Source: Candidatus Peribacteria bacterium
GTDB lineage: Bacteria > Patescibacteriota > Gracilibacteria > Peribacterales > Peribacteraceae
Direction: 5' to 3'
NCBI GenBank assembly: GCA_009691305.1
Contig: SICS01000005.1
Location: 1-43,416 of the forward strand
DNA: 43,416 bases
Position 1 is the stretch's first letter; every line of letters begins with the position of its first letter. This document shows, piece by piece, positions 30,338 to 37,834 of the stretch. A program made the translations under genes and the position numbers. The notes beneath the pieces were generated by a model. The model saw only the letters and a list, made by a program, of their open reading frames with translations. It was not told the origin of the DNA and made no database searches.

Positions 30338-32620
30338 ATGGTCCGTTTTTGCCCTTTTCCGTTCATCTGTGTCGCAATTGCCGCTTCGGCAGCGTTTGTC
30401 GGCCATGCCTCGGCGAGTCCGGTGATCAGCGAAGCCCACTGGGCAGGCTCCGACCTCAGTACGTCCGATGAGTGGGTGGAGATTGCGGGCTCGGGTGCGG
30501 GCTCGGGCTCGGAAGGGGGTATTACAACAATGTCCGGGTGGACGCTGACGTCGGTCAATTCGAGCGGGGTCGAGAACGTGATCTTTCGGTTTCCGTCCAC
30601 GGCCGAGATCCGTCCCGGCCAATTCCTCGTCGTCAGCCATTTCCCCGCCGCGCAGTCGCGACTCCTCGCCGAGCCCGCGTTTGTCGCAGCTTCCCTCTCG
30701 CTCCCCAACAGCAAACTGCTCCTCCGGCTCCGCGATTCGGCCGGTCAACTTCTCGACCAGGTGGACGACGGGGTGGGGGAGCCGTTTGCGGGAGAAAACA
30801 CGTCGAGCCCTCTGCTCAAAGCGAGCATGGAGAGGATTGATCTCACGAGGACGGGAACTGATGCAGGGAATTGGGTGACGTCGACGGAGATGGTTGGATG
30901 GAAAGATGGTGCTACGGGGATGCGGGGGACACCGGGATTTGCGCGGTCAACGCCCCCTCCCCTGACCTCATCCTCGCAGGCAAGTATGCCTGCGCTTAGC
31001 TCATCCTCGCAGGCAAGTATGCCTGCGCTTAGCTCATCCACATCATCCTGCATCTCACTCGATCCGTATTTCATCATCCAATCTGGCAACGCGATCGGCG
31101 TCGACAAAGTCACGCTCAACGTCCAAATCGGCACGCATGCGGGGTCGATCACGGGTGCCACCTGCACGGTCGACTTTGATGATGGCACGTCATCCACAAG
31201 TTGTAACCCTCCATCGCACACGTACGACGAGCCAGGGTCGTACACGATTTCCGCCGAGGTGAAAAATTCCTGCGGCACCATGGTGCGCACGATGCCGGTG
31301 GAGGTGAGGGCGAAGAGTGGGGCAGCATCATCACGGTCCTTGGCTTCCGGTGCGTCTGATGATGGCGAGATCTGGTCATTACAGGAGACACCGGGCTCTA
31401 CGGGAAATTTTCCGTTTGTCCTCTCCGCAGTTCTACCAAATCCTGCTGGGAAAGATTCGGGGAAGGAGTGGGTCGAAATCTCAAATATTTCGCCACAGAC
31501 GGCCAGTCTTGAGGGATGGGTTTTGCGGCTTCCCCATGCCAAAAAAGGAAAGTACACGTTCGGCGTGGTCGGGTTCAGCGTGCGTGAGAGCAAGCGGTTC
31601 CTGGCGAGCGAACTTGGCATGACGTTCGGAAATGATTCTGGGGAGCTCTCACTCATCAACCCCTCCGGCCAGACGGCGTCCGTTCTGTCGTGGACGAACG
31701 CGCGCGACGGCGTCATCGTTCGTCCCCAACGCAATTTTACAGGCAACATCCGTGCTCGCGTCACACATGTGATCGACGGCGACACGATCGACGTCTCCAT
31801 CGTCACGAGCGGCGGCAGCGACATCGGCGGCACCGAGCGCGTGCGCATGATCGGCATCGATGCGCCCGAAATCCACGCGTCCGACGAGCGCCAGCGAATG
31901 CTCGCAAAACGCGCGGGGGAATTTATCCGGAGTCTTCTGGAAGGCGCGGTCGTCACGCTTACTGGCGGCACCGATGCGCGTGATGCGTACGGCCGGTTGC
32001 TTGCGTACGTTGCGACGGAGGATGGCGATTCCGTCCAAGAAATGATCCTGCGCGAAGGTTTGGCTTCAGTCTATCTCCGGTACACATTTGCCAAGGAGAC
32101 AGAGTTTATTGGCTACCAGCGCGAAGCGCAGGAGGCGGGTGCGGGGGTGTGGGGGGTGACGGATAAAATTGAAAATGAAAAATTGAAAATTGAAAATATT
32201 CATATTTCGCAACTGGTGGTTGCTGATCATCCCAAGGAAGCGTCTTCAAGCTCACAAATTGTGGAGATTGTTCATCTGGAAAAATCTTCGTCGAGCAGCA
32301 AATCTTCCTCCTCCAAAAAGAAATCACCTACTCCCAAGCGCGCGGTCACTGTGAAAAAATCAGTAGCGGTTGCTATCGTCCGTGAAAACTCTTCATCTGC
32401 TGCGAATTTTTCTCCGCTCTCCGCAGACCTGCTCTCGATCCAGGATTTGATTGAGCAGCCGGAGGTTGGCGTCTCTTCATCATCTGCGATGTCCAATGAT
32501 AGTTCGGAGGTTTTGTCGGCACCTTCCACGCTGCCACTCATTTCGTTGGGTGTGATGATCACGGGGGTAGGCTCAATAAGTGGCCTCCTTGGATGGCTCA
32601 TTGCACGGAGAAAAACATAA
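30338..32620 (+). CDS. Surface-anchored LTD-PKD-LTD-thermonuclease
   Basis: The likely start at the seventh codon of the track ORF gives a signal peptide (MVRFCPFPFICVAIAASAAF) and fits an AATGAT box 6 nt upstream. In order: a lamin-tail-like domain (DEWVEIAGSG...GWTL), a Ser-rich linker with two 11-aa repeats, a PKD-like domain (CTVDFDDGTSS...YDEPGSYTISA), and a second lamin-tail domain (KEWVEISNISPQTASLEGW). A staphylococcal-nuclease domain follows (THVIDGDTIDV, RMIGIDAPE, DAYGRLLAYV), then a Ser/Lys linker, and a C-terminal transmembrane helix with RRKT. It should cut external nucleic acid, probably for nucleotide scavenging or DNA uptake. An AT-rich repeat encodes KIENEKLKIENI just after the nuclease domain. 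Confidence 0.85.
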   Translation: MVRFCPFPFICVAIAASAAFVGHASASPVISEAHWAGSDLSTSDEWVEIAGSGAGSGSEGGITTMSGWTLTSVNSSGVENVIFRFPSTAEIRPGQFLVVSHFPAAQSRLLAEPAFVAASLSLPNSKLLLRLRDSAGQLLDQVDDGVGEPFAGENTSSPLLKASMERIDLTRTGTDAGNWVTSTEMVGWKDGATGMRGTPGFARSTPPPLTSSSQASMPALSSSSQASMPALSSSTSSCISLDPYFIIQSGNAIGVDKVTLNVQIGTHAGSITGATCTVDFDDGTSSTSCNPPSHTYDEPGSYTISAEVKNSCGTMVRTMPVEVRAKSGAASSRSLASGASDDGEIWSLQETPGSTGNFPFVLSAVLPNPAGKDSGKEWVEISNISPQTASLEGWVLRLPHAKKGKYTFGVVGFSVRESKRFLASELGMTFGNDSGELSLINPSGQTASVLSWTNARDGVIVRPQRNFTGNIRARVTHVIDGDTIDVSIVTSGGSDIGGTERVRMIGIDAPEIHASDERQRMLAKRAGEFIRSLLEGAVVTLTGGTDARDAYGRLLAYVATEDGDSVQEMILREGLASVYLRYTFAKETEFIGYQREAQEAGAGVWGVTDKIENEKLKIENIHISQLVVADHPKEASSSSQIVEIVHLEKSSSSSKSSSSKKKSPTPKRAVTVKKSVAVAIVRENSSSAANFSPLSADLLSIQDLIEQPEVGVSSSSAMSNDSSEVLSAPSTLPLISLGVMITGVGSISGLLGWLIARRKT
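30968..31033 (+). repeat. 33-nt tandem repeat, two copies
   Basis: TCATCCTCGCAGGCAAGTAT plus 13 nt occurs twice head to tail, each with the palindrome GCAGGCaagtatGCCTGC, followed by a partial third start. It encodes SSSQASMPALS twice. Confidence 0.85.
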
Positions 32621-32916
32621 CTGATGTGAGTTCTTTCACTCGGCGTGAAAATAACTTTGCTTTCATCGATGCCAATAACCTGCATCTCGGGATTCGCAAT
32701 CAGGGATGGATTCTCGATTACCAAAAATTCCGAGTGTACCTTCGAGAAAATAACAAGTTACGTTGCTTGCTTGTCCCAGATGCAGGTCGCTACTCCGGTC
32801 TGCTAAAGGAAGCAGCACGTTCATGTATTACGGACATGAATCGATTGCGCGGCGGTTTATTCTATAAGAAAAGAACCCCAGTCGGACGGAACCGCGAGGG
32901 GGGCTTTTCGTCGTGA
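32593..32916 (+). pseudogene. NYN-domain protein with internal deletion
   Basis: This 107-aa ORF begins with the N-terminus of a PIN-like NYN ribonuclease-type domain (NNFAFIDANNLHLGIRNQGW, then FRVYLRE). It then jumps to the family's C-terminal segment (LRCLLVPDAGRYSGLLKEA, then MNRLRGGLFYKKRTP). The middle, which carries the remaining acidic residues (the DAELVLQAMID and SGDGDF regions of relatives), is missing with the frame kept. It is probably a non-functional remnant, or a minimal derivative. Its start overlaps the nuclease gene by 28 nt. From memory of the family; an alignment is needed. Confidence 0.55.
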
Positions 32917-32950
32917 TACAAGAGTAATTATACTGCCATTTTTTTTGATT
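32875..32950 (+). terminator. Possible terminator region after the NYN ORF
   Basis: AACCCC...GGGGGGCTTTT could pair, and ATTTTTTTTGATTG follows at about 32938. It is weak; the 5' arm is inside the ORF. Confidence 0.3.
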
Positions 32951-32994
32951 GCAAGTGGCCACCTAATAATTTACACACCGAACCCACGGCGCAT

Positions 32995-33177
32995 ATGGTT
33001 TCACCTTCTCCCCAGCGGATGACAGAAAAACAGAAAAGGGCGGTGATAGAGCGCGAAATCGACATTGCGAACGAACAGTTCGCAAGAGGGGAGTTTTACA
33101 CGTCAGCGGAAGTCCGGAAAATGCTCGGCCTCACCCCTGGTCGGTCTTCTGGCCGCCGCAAGTCATCGAAAGCCTGA
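32995..33177 (+). CDS. Antitoxin-like protein of a type II toxin-antitoxin pair
   Basis: This ORF is 60 aa, or 52 if it starts at the second Met (33019). IDIANEQFARGEFYTSAEVRKMLG matches the short helical antitoxins that pair with RelE/ParE toxins (pattern ...i..Ge.yt.eEv...l). The basic C-terminal tail (GRSSGRRKSSKA) overlaps the reading frame of the downstream toxin. The flanks are AT-rich. Confidence 0.55.
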   Translation: MVSPSPQRMTEKQKRAVIEREIDIANEQFARGEFYTSAEVRKMLGLTPGRSSGRRKSSKA

Positions 33178-33218
33178 GAAAATTCCCTGCGCGCGCTCGA
33201 GACCGCATCATCGCGAAA

Positions 33219-33407
33219 ATGGATTGGTTCATTGGGCAAGAACAGCCCCTTCACTTTGCAAAAAAATTATCGGGGAGGGACGAAGGCCGTTGGCGTTTTC
33301 GAGTTGGTAACTATCGCATTATCTGCGAGCGTATGGATGGCCAGCCTCGCGTGCTGAAGGTTGTCTTTGTGGGTGATCGAAAAAATGTGTATAGAGGAGC
33401 ATTGTAA
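33219..33407 (+). CDS. RelE/ParE-family toxin (start uncertain)
   Basis: The ORF from the first ATG encodes 62 aa: HFAKKLSGRDEGRWRFRVGNYRIICER, then VLKVVFVGDRKNVY. This is the core of RelE-type mRNA interferases or gyrase-targeting ParE toxins. The same frame extends upstream with family-like WSVFWPPQVIESLRKFPARA, but no ATG, GTG or TTG precedes it. So either a non-standard start (CTG 33174 would still cut the first strand), frameshifting from the antitoxin, or truncation is involved. It overlaps the antitoxin frame. Confidence 0.55.
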   Translation: MDWFIGQEQPLHFAKKLSGRDEGRWRFRVGNYRIICERMDGQPRVLKVVFVGDRKNVYRGAL

Positions 33408-33446
33408 GATGCATTTTGGCGCAGAAATGATCCACTTTACACATAT

Positions 33447-33475
33447 TTGTTAAAATATCAAAAAAGTGTTATAAT
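33447..33475 (+). promoter_or_regulatory. Promoter of the large-protein operon
   Basis: TTGTTA (33447-33452), 17-nt spacer, TATAAT (33470-33475), 7 nt, ATG at 33483. Confidence 0.65.
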
Positions 33476-33482
33476 TATCGAT

Positions 33483-35468
33483 ATGGTGAACTCCCCAACG
33501 AAAGGCATAAGTAGGAGGGAGGCGAATACAGATTTTTCTCCCGATCAGTTTCCCGCTCTTGAGAAGGAAATCATCCAGCATTTTTCTTCTGGGAAGAAGG
33601 GTGGGTTTTCCCCCACTCACGGAAAAGTTCATGATCTCATAATCTGGGCAGGGAAAAACAAGGAGGGCAAAGAGGTCATCTTCAATGAAGTCAACAGGCA
33701 TGCTGCCATCCTCATGGACGATCTCTTAGCAATCTCGGTCCCCGTGGAAAAGTGGAAACAAGGCCTCGAGAATTTGAGGACGGCGTTGAGGAATTTTGGA
33801 GTGGCAGTTCCGGAGGAGCCGCTGGTGATTCCTCCAACTGCGCCGGCAGTTGAAGCAATCCCTTTGCGTGAGGAAATGGAGAAAAGCGTCTTAGGACGAC
33901 TGGCATACAAAATTGGAGATACAACGAAGGCGTTGTGGACATGGGCCAGGACAAAGAAGCCGAAGGCACCCGATGCAGATGGGGCAGAAGTCGCCCACGA
34001 GAACGTGCCGACAATCCGGGAAATTGGAAGAGATATCCATTTTTACCTGACGAACAGCCGATTAGAGCCTGGAGAAAAGGAAGAGATCCGTTTGAAGCTT
34101 GATGCAATTTATGTCTGGGCAGGAGCTCAAAAGGGCAATGATTGGCTGGCAGTACAGCAGCGGGTCTCTCAATTGTGGGAATTATTGAAGTCGAAAAACG
34201 ATCAAGTTTCTTTCTCCTATCGCGCAAAAATCAGTACCGCAGTCCGCCGACTGTGGGAAAGCGTATGTCGTGCAAACGTCGTTCTCGTCTCTGAAGCGGA
34301 TGAATTTGAGATGGGAACAATATTTCGTGGAATCGAATACGGCCAGGCGGGCTCGCGAGACATGCTCGAGTCCCCTGATCCATTTTCCGAAACCGATGCT
34401 GCACTAACTCCGGAACAAGTCGATGCGATGGACAATCATGACGTGCTTTCACTGTCGAAGAGGTTATGCACAGCCACCGACTCCAATAGCGCTGATGGCA
34501 TATCACTTTCGTCGTTGATTGATGAATATGAAATGTTGTTATCAAAAGAAGACTTGGCCCAGAAGGCGAGGCCGCTCGTCGATAGTGACGACGGATCATT
34601 GATAGCTAATCACCTCGCCGCGAAAACAAACGTGGGGAAGAAGAAACGTGAATTGCAGAAGGTGGTTAATGATTTACTTCAGAAGAGGAAAGCTGCAGTT
34701 CCCGATACACCTCCGGAAGTAGCCCCGCCCCTCAATAACGACTACATCCCGCTCCCCGAAGAAGTCGGACCCTATGCCCCTCCTAAAACGTTATTCGAAG
34801 CTTCCCGCTGCATCACCACCACTATCCGCATCCTGCGCCACCGCCGCGATGGGGGAGTGTCTGTCCTCCCCGAATCCATCGACGACGTCCTCCCCCACGT
34901 TTTCGGGAATTGGCCTCTGCTCACTCCCGCAATCCTCGCACAGCTCCGTGTCCCTGTGCAGACAATCTTTCTCGGCACAGATCCTGAGACACAGGTTGCC
35001 GCCACCCAGCAGATCAGAAACATTCTCACACCGCTCTTCGCTACGCCTACTCCGCCTGCGCCAACACCTCCTGCAACTCAAGCGCCTGTGTCTGCGACTG
35101 TTGTAACCAACGCACCCACTGCCTCCAAGCCGAATACCGAAAGCAATAAACTCGTCTTCGGCTCTCCGAAACTCAAACGGATATCGCCAGAAGACATGCG
35201 TGTGAGCCTTGGTCAGAAGAGTTTTCAATACAAAATGCTTCACCTTATTGCACCGGACGAGTTTCCTATGCAAGCAGTTGCCGCCGCCGCTCCCGTAGAT
35301 CAGGGTCCTAAAAATTCTGAAGAGAAAAAAGGGGATGCGCATGACGAGAAAAATCCTGATGACAAAAAACCGGTGGAAGAGAAAGCCGGCCATGAAAAAA
35401 ACCCCGATAAGAAGCAAGAAAAAAATCCAGAGAAGAAGGCTGACAAACCGGCACATGGCCACCATTAA
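33483..35468 (+). CDS. Large soluble protein of unknown function, operon gene 1
   Basis: It starts at codon 13 of the track ORF (661 aa), placed by the promoter. No signal peptide or transmembrane helix is seen. Two stretches resemble each other, near residues 15-75 and 170-230: LIIWAGKNKEG... and IYVWAGAQKGN..., each after a charged helix and before a long amphipathic helix, suggesting an internal duplication. A Pro/Ala/Thr-rich linker (about 535-560) and a Lys/Glu/Asp/Pro tail ending AHGHH close it. I recognise no domain. It is the first of three genes, followed by a 751-aa and a 1242-aa protein. Confidence 0.75.
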   Translation: MVNSPTKGISRREANTDFSPDQFPALEKEIIQHFSSGKKGGFSPTHGKVHDLIIWAGKNKEGKEVIFNEVNRHAAILMDDLLAISVPVEKWKQGLENLRTALRNFGVAVPEEPLVIPPTAPAVEAIPLREEMEKSVLGRLAYKIGDTTKALWTWARTKKPKAPDADGAEVAHENVPTIREIGRDIHFYLTNSRLEPGEKEEIRLKLDAIYVWAGAQKGNDWLAVQQRVSQLWELLKSKNDQVSFSYRAKISTAVRRLWESVCRANVVLVSEADEFEMGTIFRGIEYGQAGSRDMLESPDPFSETDAALTPEQVDAMDNHDVLSLSKRLCTATDSNSADGISLSSLIDEYEMLLSKEDLAQKARPLVDSDDGSLIANHLAAKTNVGKKKRELQKVVNDLLQKRKAAVPDTPPEVAPPLNNDYIPLPEEVGPYAPPKTLFEASRCITTTIRILRHRRDGGVSVLPESIDDVLPHVFGNWPLLTPAILAQLRVPVQTIFLGTDPETQVAATQQIRNILTPLFATPTPPAPTPPATQAPVSATVVTNAPTASKPNTESNKLVFGSPKLKRISPEDMRVSLGQKSFQYKMLHLIAPDEFPMQAVAAAAPVDQGPKNSEEKKGDAHDEKNPDDKKPVEEKAGHEKNPDKKQEKNPEKKADKPAHGHH

Positions 35469-35562
35469 CACCTGAAAACGAGTCAGGAAACTCCGAGAAT
35501 TTGGCTTAGGCATAACTCTTTATGAACGGGCTCATTCTGTAGCTCTATAGAGGTTTTTGTGC

Positions 35563-35568
35563 TATACT
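35563..35568 (+). promoter_or_regulatory. -10 box, operon gene 2
   Basis: TATACT. It lies 1 nt before one ATG (35570) and 10 nt before the next (35579), so the second ATG is the better start. Confidence 0.4.
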
Positions 35569-35578
35569 AATGAGATTT

Positions 35579-37834
35579 ATGCCAACGCCTTCCCTCAATG
35601 AAAATCGGGGTGACCAAGAGCAACTGTCGCACGCAGTAGATGCGCGGCAGGAGGGATTGACCAAAATTCAGGAAAATATCGAATCGAAGCGCGGCTGGGT
35701 GAGGAATGCATTTGGAAAAGTCCTCGGGGCGTCGAAAACTGTTCTGAACTATGCGGGAATCACCAATTCCGAAGCCGAGTACCACAATTATTACGACCTG
35801 CCCTCGGAGAAGCGGACATCGTGGTCGTGGAAAGAAGCGAAAAACCATGCCGTCAGCGGAAAATTTTCCGCCGATGATCTGGCAAAAATTGATAATCCGG
35901 GAAATTTTGACCTCAAGGCAGAAGTGACGCTTCACTACACGGGTCCTCCGCCCTATACGAGGTACATGATGCTGAACATCCCGATTGATTTTTCGAAAAT
36001 GAAGTGGGACCAATCGGAAGACGAATTGAAAAAATATATCAACAGCAATAGGAATGATGTGGATAAACTTGCCGCTATTGGCATAGGCATCCAAGAGGGC
36101 CAATCACTAACTGCTGCCCAAGGGGAAGCTATTGCCGTGAATCTTGCAAAGCACGTGGCACCGTACCGCGCGAACTTTCGAAACATGCTGCTTGGCGAAG
36201 GCGTTGACCTGCTCAATGCCCGTATGGCACAACAGTTCGCCGTGGGAATGGACCAGGGCAAACTTTCAGACCTTTTGAGCGGAGGCGATGAGAAGACGAA
36301 AAAGGAAATCGATTCTCTCAACACAAAAGATAAGTTGAACAAAGCGCTTTCGGCACTGGCTGCACTTCGACCAGGTGAAGCGGGTTATGTATCTGCAAAG
36401 GCTATCGATACAGAATTGGCCGCAATCAGTGCAGACTTGGACAATTTGGACAGGGGCATCGGACGTTCTGGCTCACGGGCGCTCACTCCACCGATCACAT
36501 TCAAAAAAGTTCCCCCCGACCGGCACGAGAAGATCCAAAACTTGCTTCTGCGGAAGCAGGAAGAGGCGGTGCAGGCCAGGAAACCATACGACGCAATTGA
36601 GTCAGCCCTCAAAGCTTTCAGCAAACTGACGGATCCCACCAAGGTGATTACCACTCTCGACAATCTTATCGATCGCAACGCTGCACCTCCAAAGGTAAAG
36701 ACAGACCAACTGAAGCCTGACATGGATCTGGAAGCCCTCGTCAAAGACTGGAGGACGGTCTTGGATATTCCCGAGAAGGATTATGCTGCCGAAAAAGGCA
36801 TCCTTCAGGCCAAAATGAAGCTTTCAGGGTCTGAAGCAAAGTCCGGCGTCGATGCCGTGATGGCCATCTATCAGGCACACCTGAAGGCGCAGGGGCGCAG
36901 TGATCGGCAGGCGGAGCTTGAAGCGTTGCAAATGTTTAACGATAACAAACTTAGCGACCCCAACGTCAAACATGACGTCCGCAGCATCGTTGAGCGTGAC
37001 ATCTTGCGTGTTGGAATGAAGAAAGAAAAATTGGGCATGTTCGGGTGGTTTGCCCAGCAAGGAAAGGAGATGTGGTACGGCACCGAGGAGAGTTTCATCT
37101 CCAATCTTGCCAATGCCGCAGGCGTCGATTCCTCGTATGGAAAGGTCTTTGATTCGACACGCCGTTTGGGCTTCCTGTGGCACAAAGGCAATGCTCGCCC
37201 ATCGTGGGGAAACTTGAAGAATGAAGAACTGTTGACGACATTCCTTGCCCTCCGTGAAGCCGTGCAACAGAAGCATCTTTCACGGGAGAGCACGACGACT
37301 TCGTACGTCCGTGAGCAATTGGTGGAGGTTGCGGGGCTTCTCGCAACCCGGTCTATGGACCAGGCATGGCGCAATTATTTCAAGACGAAAGGCTCCAAGC
37401 CCGCGACGCCGGAAGGTGGCCATGCGCCAGCGGAAGAGAGTAAGGCGGCGCAATTTGCCGCCAAAGTGGCAAACCTGAACGGTGATATCGAGAAGCTGTT
37501 GAAAATGGAAATTCCCGAAGACGAGAAAGTCAAAGTCCAACATCTTATTGATACGGCTGCCGCAAATACCGGTTGGAAGCGCCGTGCTCTGGGTGGGGCA
37601 GTCGGCACTGTTGTTGCGACTCCCGCCTCGTTCGCCTACGAATCGGCCAAAGGCACCGCCTCCCTCGCAAACGACGTCCTCCTCCAGACACCCAAGAATG
37701 CCATTGGCGGCATCATGTCTGGAGTTCGGGCCTCGCTTGGCTTTGTTTGGGATAAAGCGACCGAGCGCAGGAACTTCCTGACCGGCGAAAAGGCCGCTGG
37801 TTCATCTGCATCTGCACCTCATGGAGCACACTAA
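35579..37834 (+). CDS. Large helical protein of unknown function, operon gene 2
   Basis: The length is 751 aa from the second ATG, which the -10 position favours. The protein is largely helical, hydrophilic and Lys/Asp-rich. No signal peptide is seen. Near the C terminus a Gly/Ala-rich weakly hydrophobic region (RALGGAVGTVVATPASFAY) is followed by amphipathic helices and the tail SAPHGAH, like the AHGHH ending of gene 1. I recognise no domain. It overlaps the next gene by 14 nt, so the two are coupled. Gene 1 and gene 2 are separated by about 110 nt. Confidence 0.75.
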   Translation: MPTPSLNENRGDQEQLSHAVDARQEGLTKIQENIESKRGWVRNAFGKVLGASKTVLNYAGITNSEAEYHNYYDLPSEKRTSWSWKEAKNHAVSGKFSADDLAKIDNPGNFDLKAEVTLHYTGPPPYTRYMMLNIPIDFSKMKWDQSEDELKKYINSNRNDVDKLAAIGIGIQEGQSLTAAQGEAIAVNLAKHVAPYRANFRNMLLGEGVDLLNARMAQQFAVGMDQGKLSDLLSGGDEKTKKEIDSLNTKDKLNKALSALAALRPGEAGYVSAKAIDTELAAISADLDNLDRGIGRSGSRALTPPITFKKVPPDRHEKIQNLLLRKQEEAVQARKPYDAIESALKAFSKLTDPTKVITTLDNLIDRNAAPPKVKTDQLKPDMDLEALVKDWRTVLDIPEKDYAAEKGILQAKMKLSGSEAKSGVDAVMAIYQAHLKAQGRSDRQAELEALQMFNDNKLSDPNVKHDVRSIVERDILRVGMKKEKLGMFGWFAQQGKEMWYGTEESFISNLANAAGVDSSYGKVFDSTRRLGFLWHKGNARPSWGNLKNEELLTTFLALREAVQQKHLSRESTTTSYVREQLVEVAGLLATRSMDQAWRNYFKTKGSKPATPEGGHAPAEESKAAQFAAKVANLNGDIEKLLKMEIPEDEKVKVQHLIDTAAANTGWKRRALGGAVGTVVATPASFAYESAKGTASLANDVLLQTPKNAIGGIMSGVRASLGFVWDKATERRNFLTGEKAAGSSASAPHGAH

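Noticed and set aside
30968-31039. CRISPR array
   Set aside because: Two direct 33-nt copies without spacers, in frame inside a coding linker, and no cas genes.
33065-33310. 81-aa ORF between antitoxin and toxin
   Set aside because: Third frame across the TA pair; His/Arg/Ser-rich, no family pattern.
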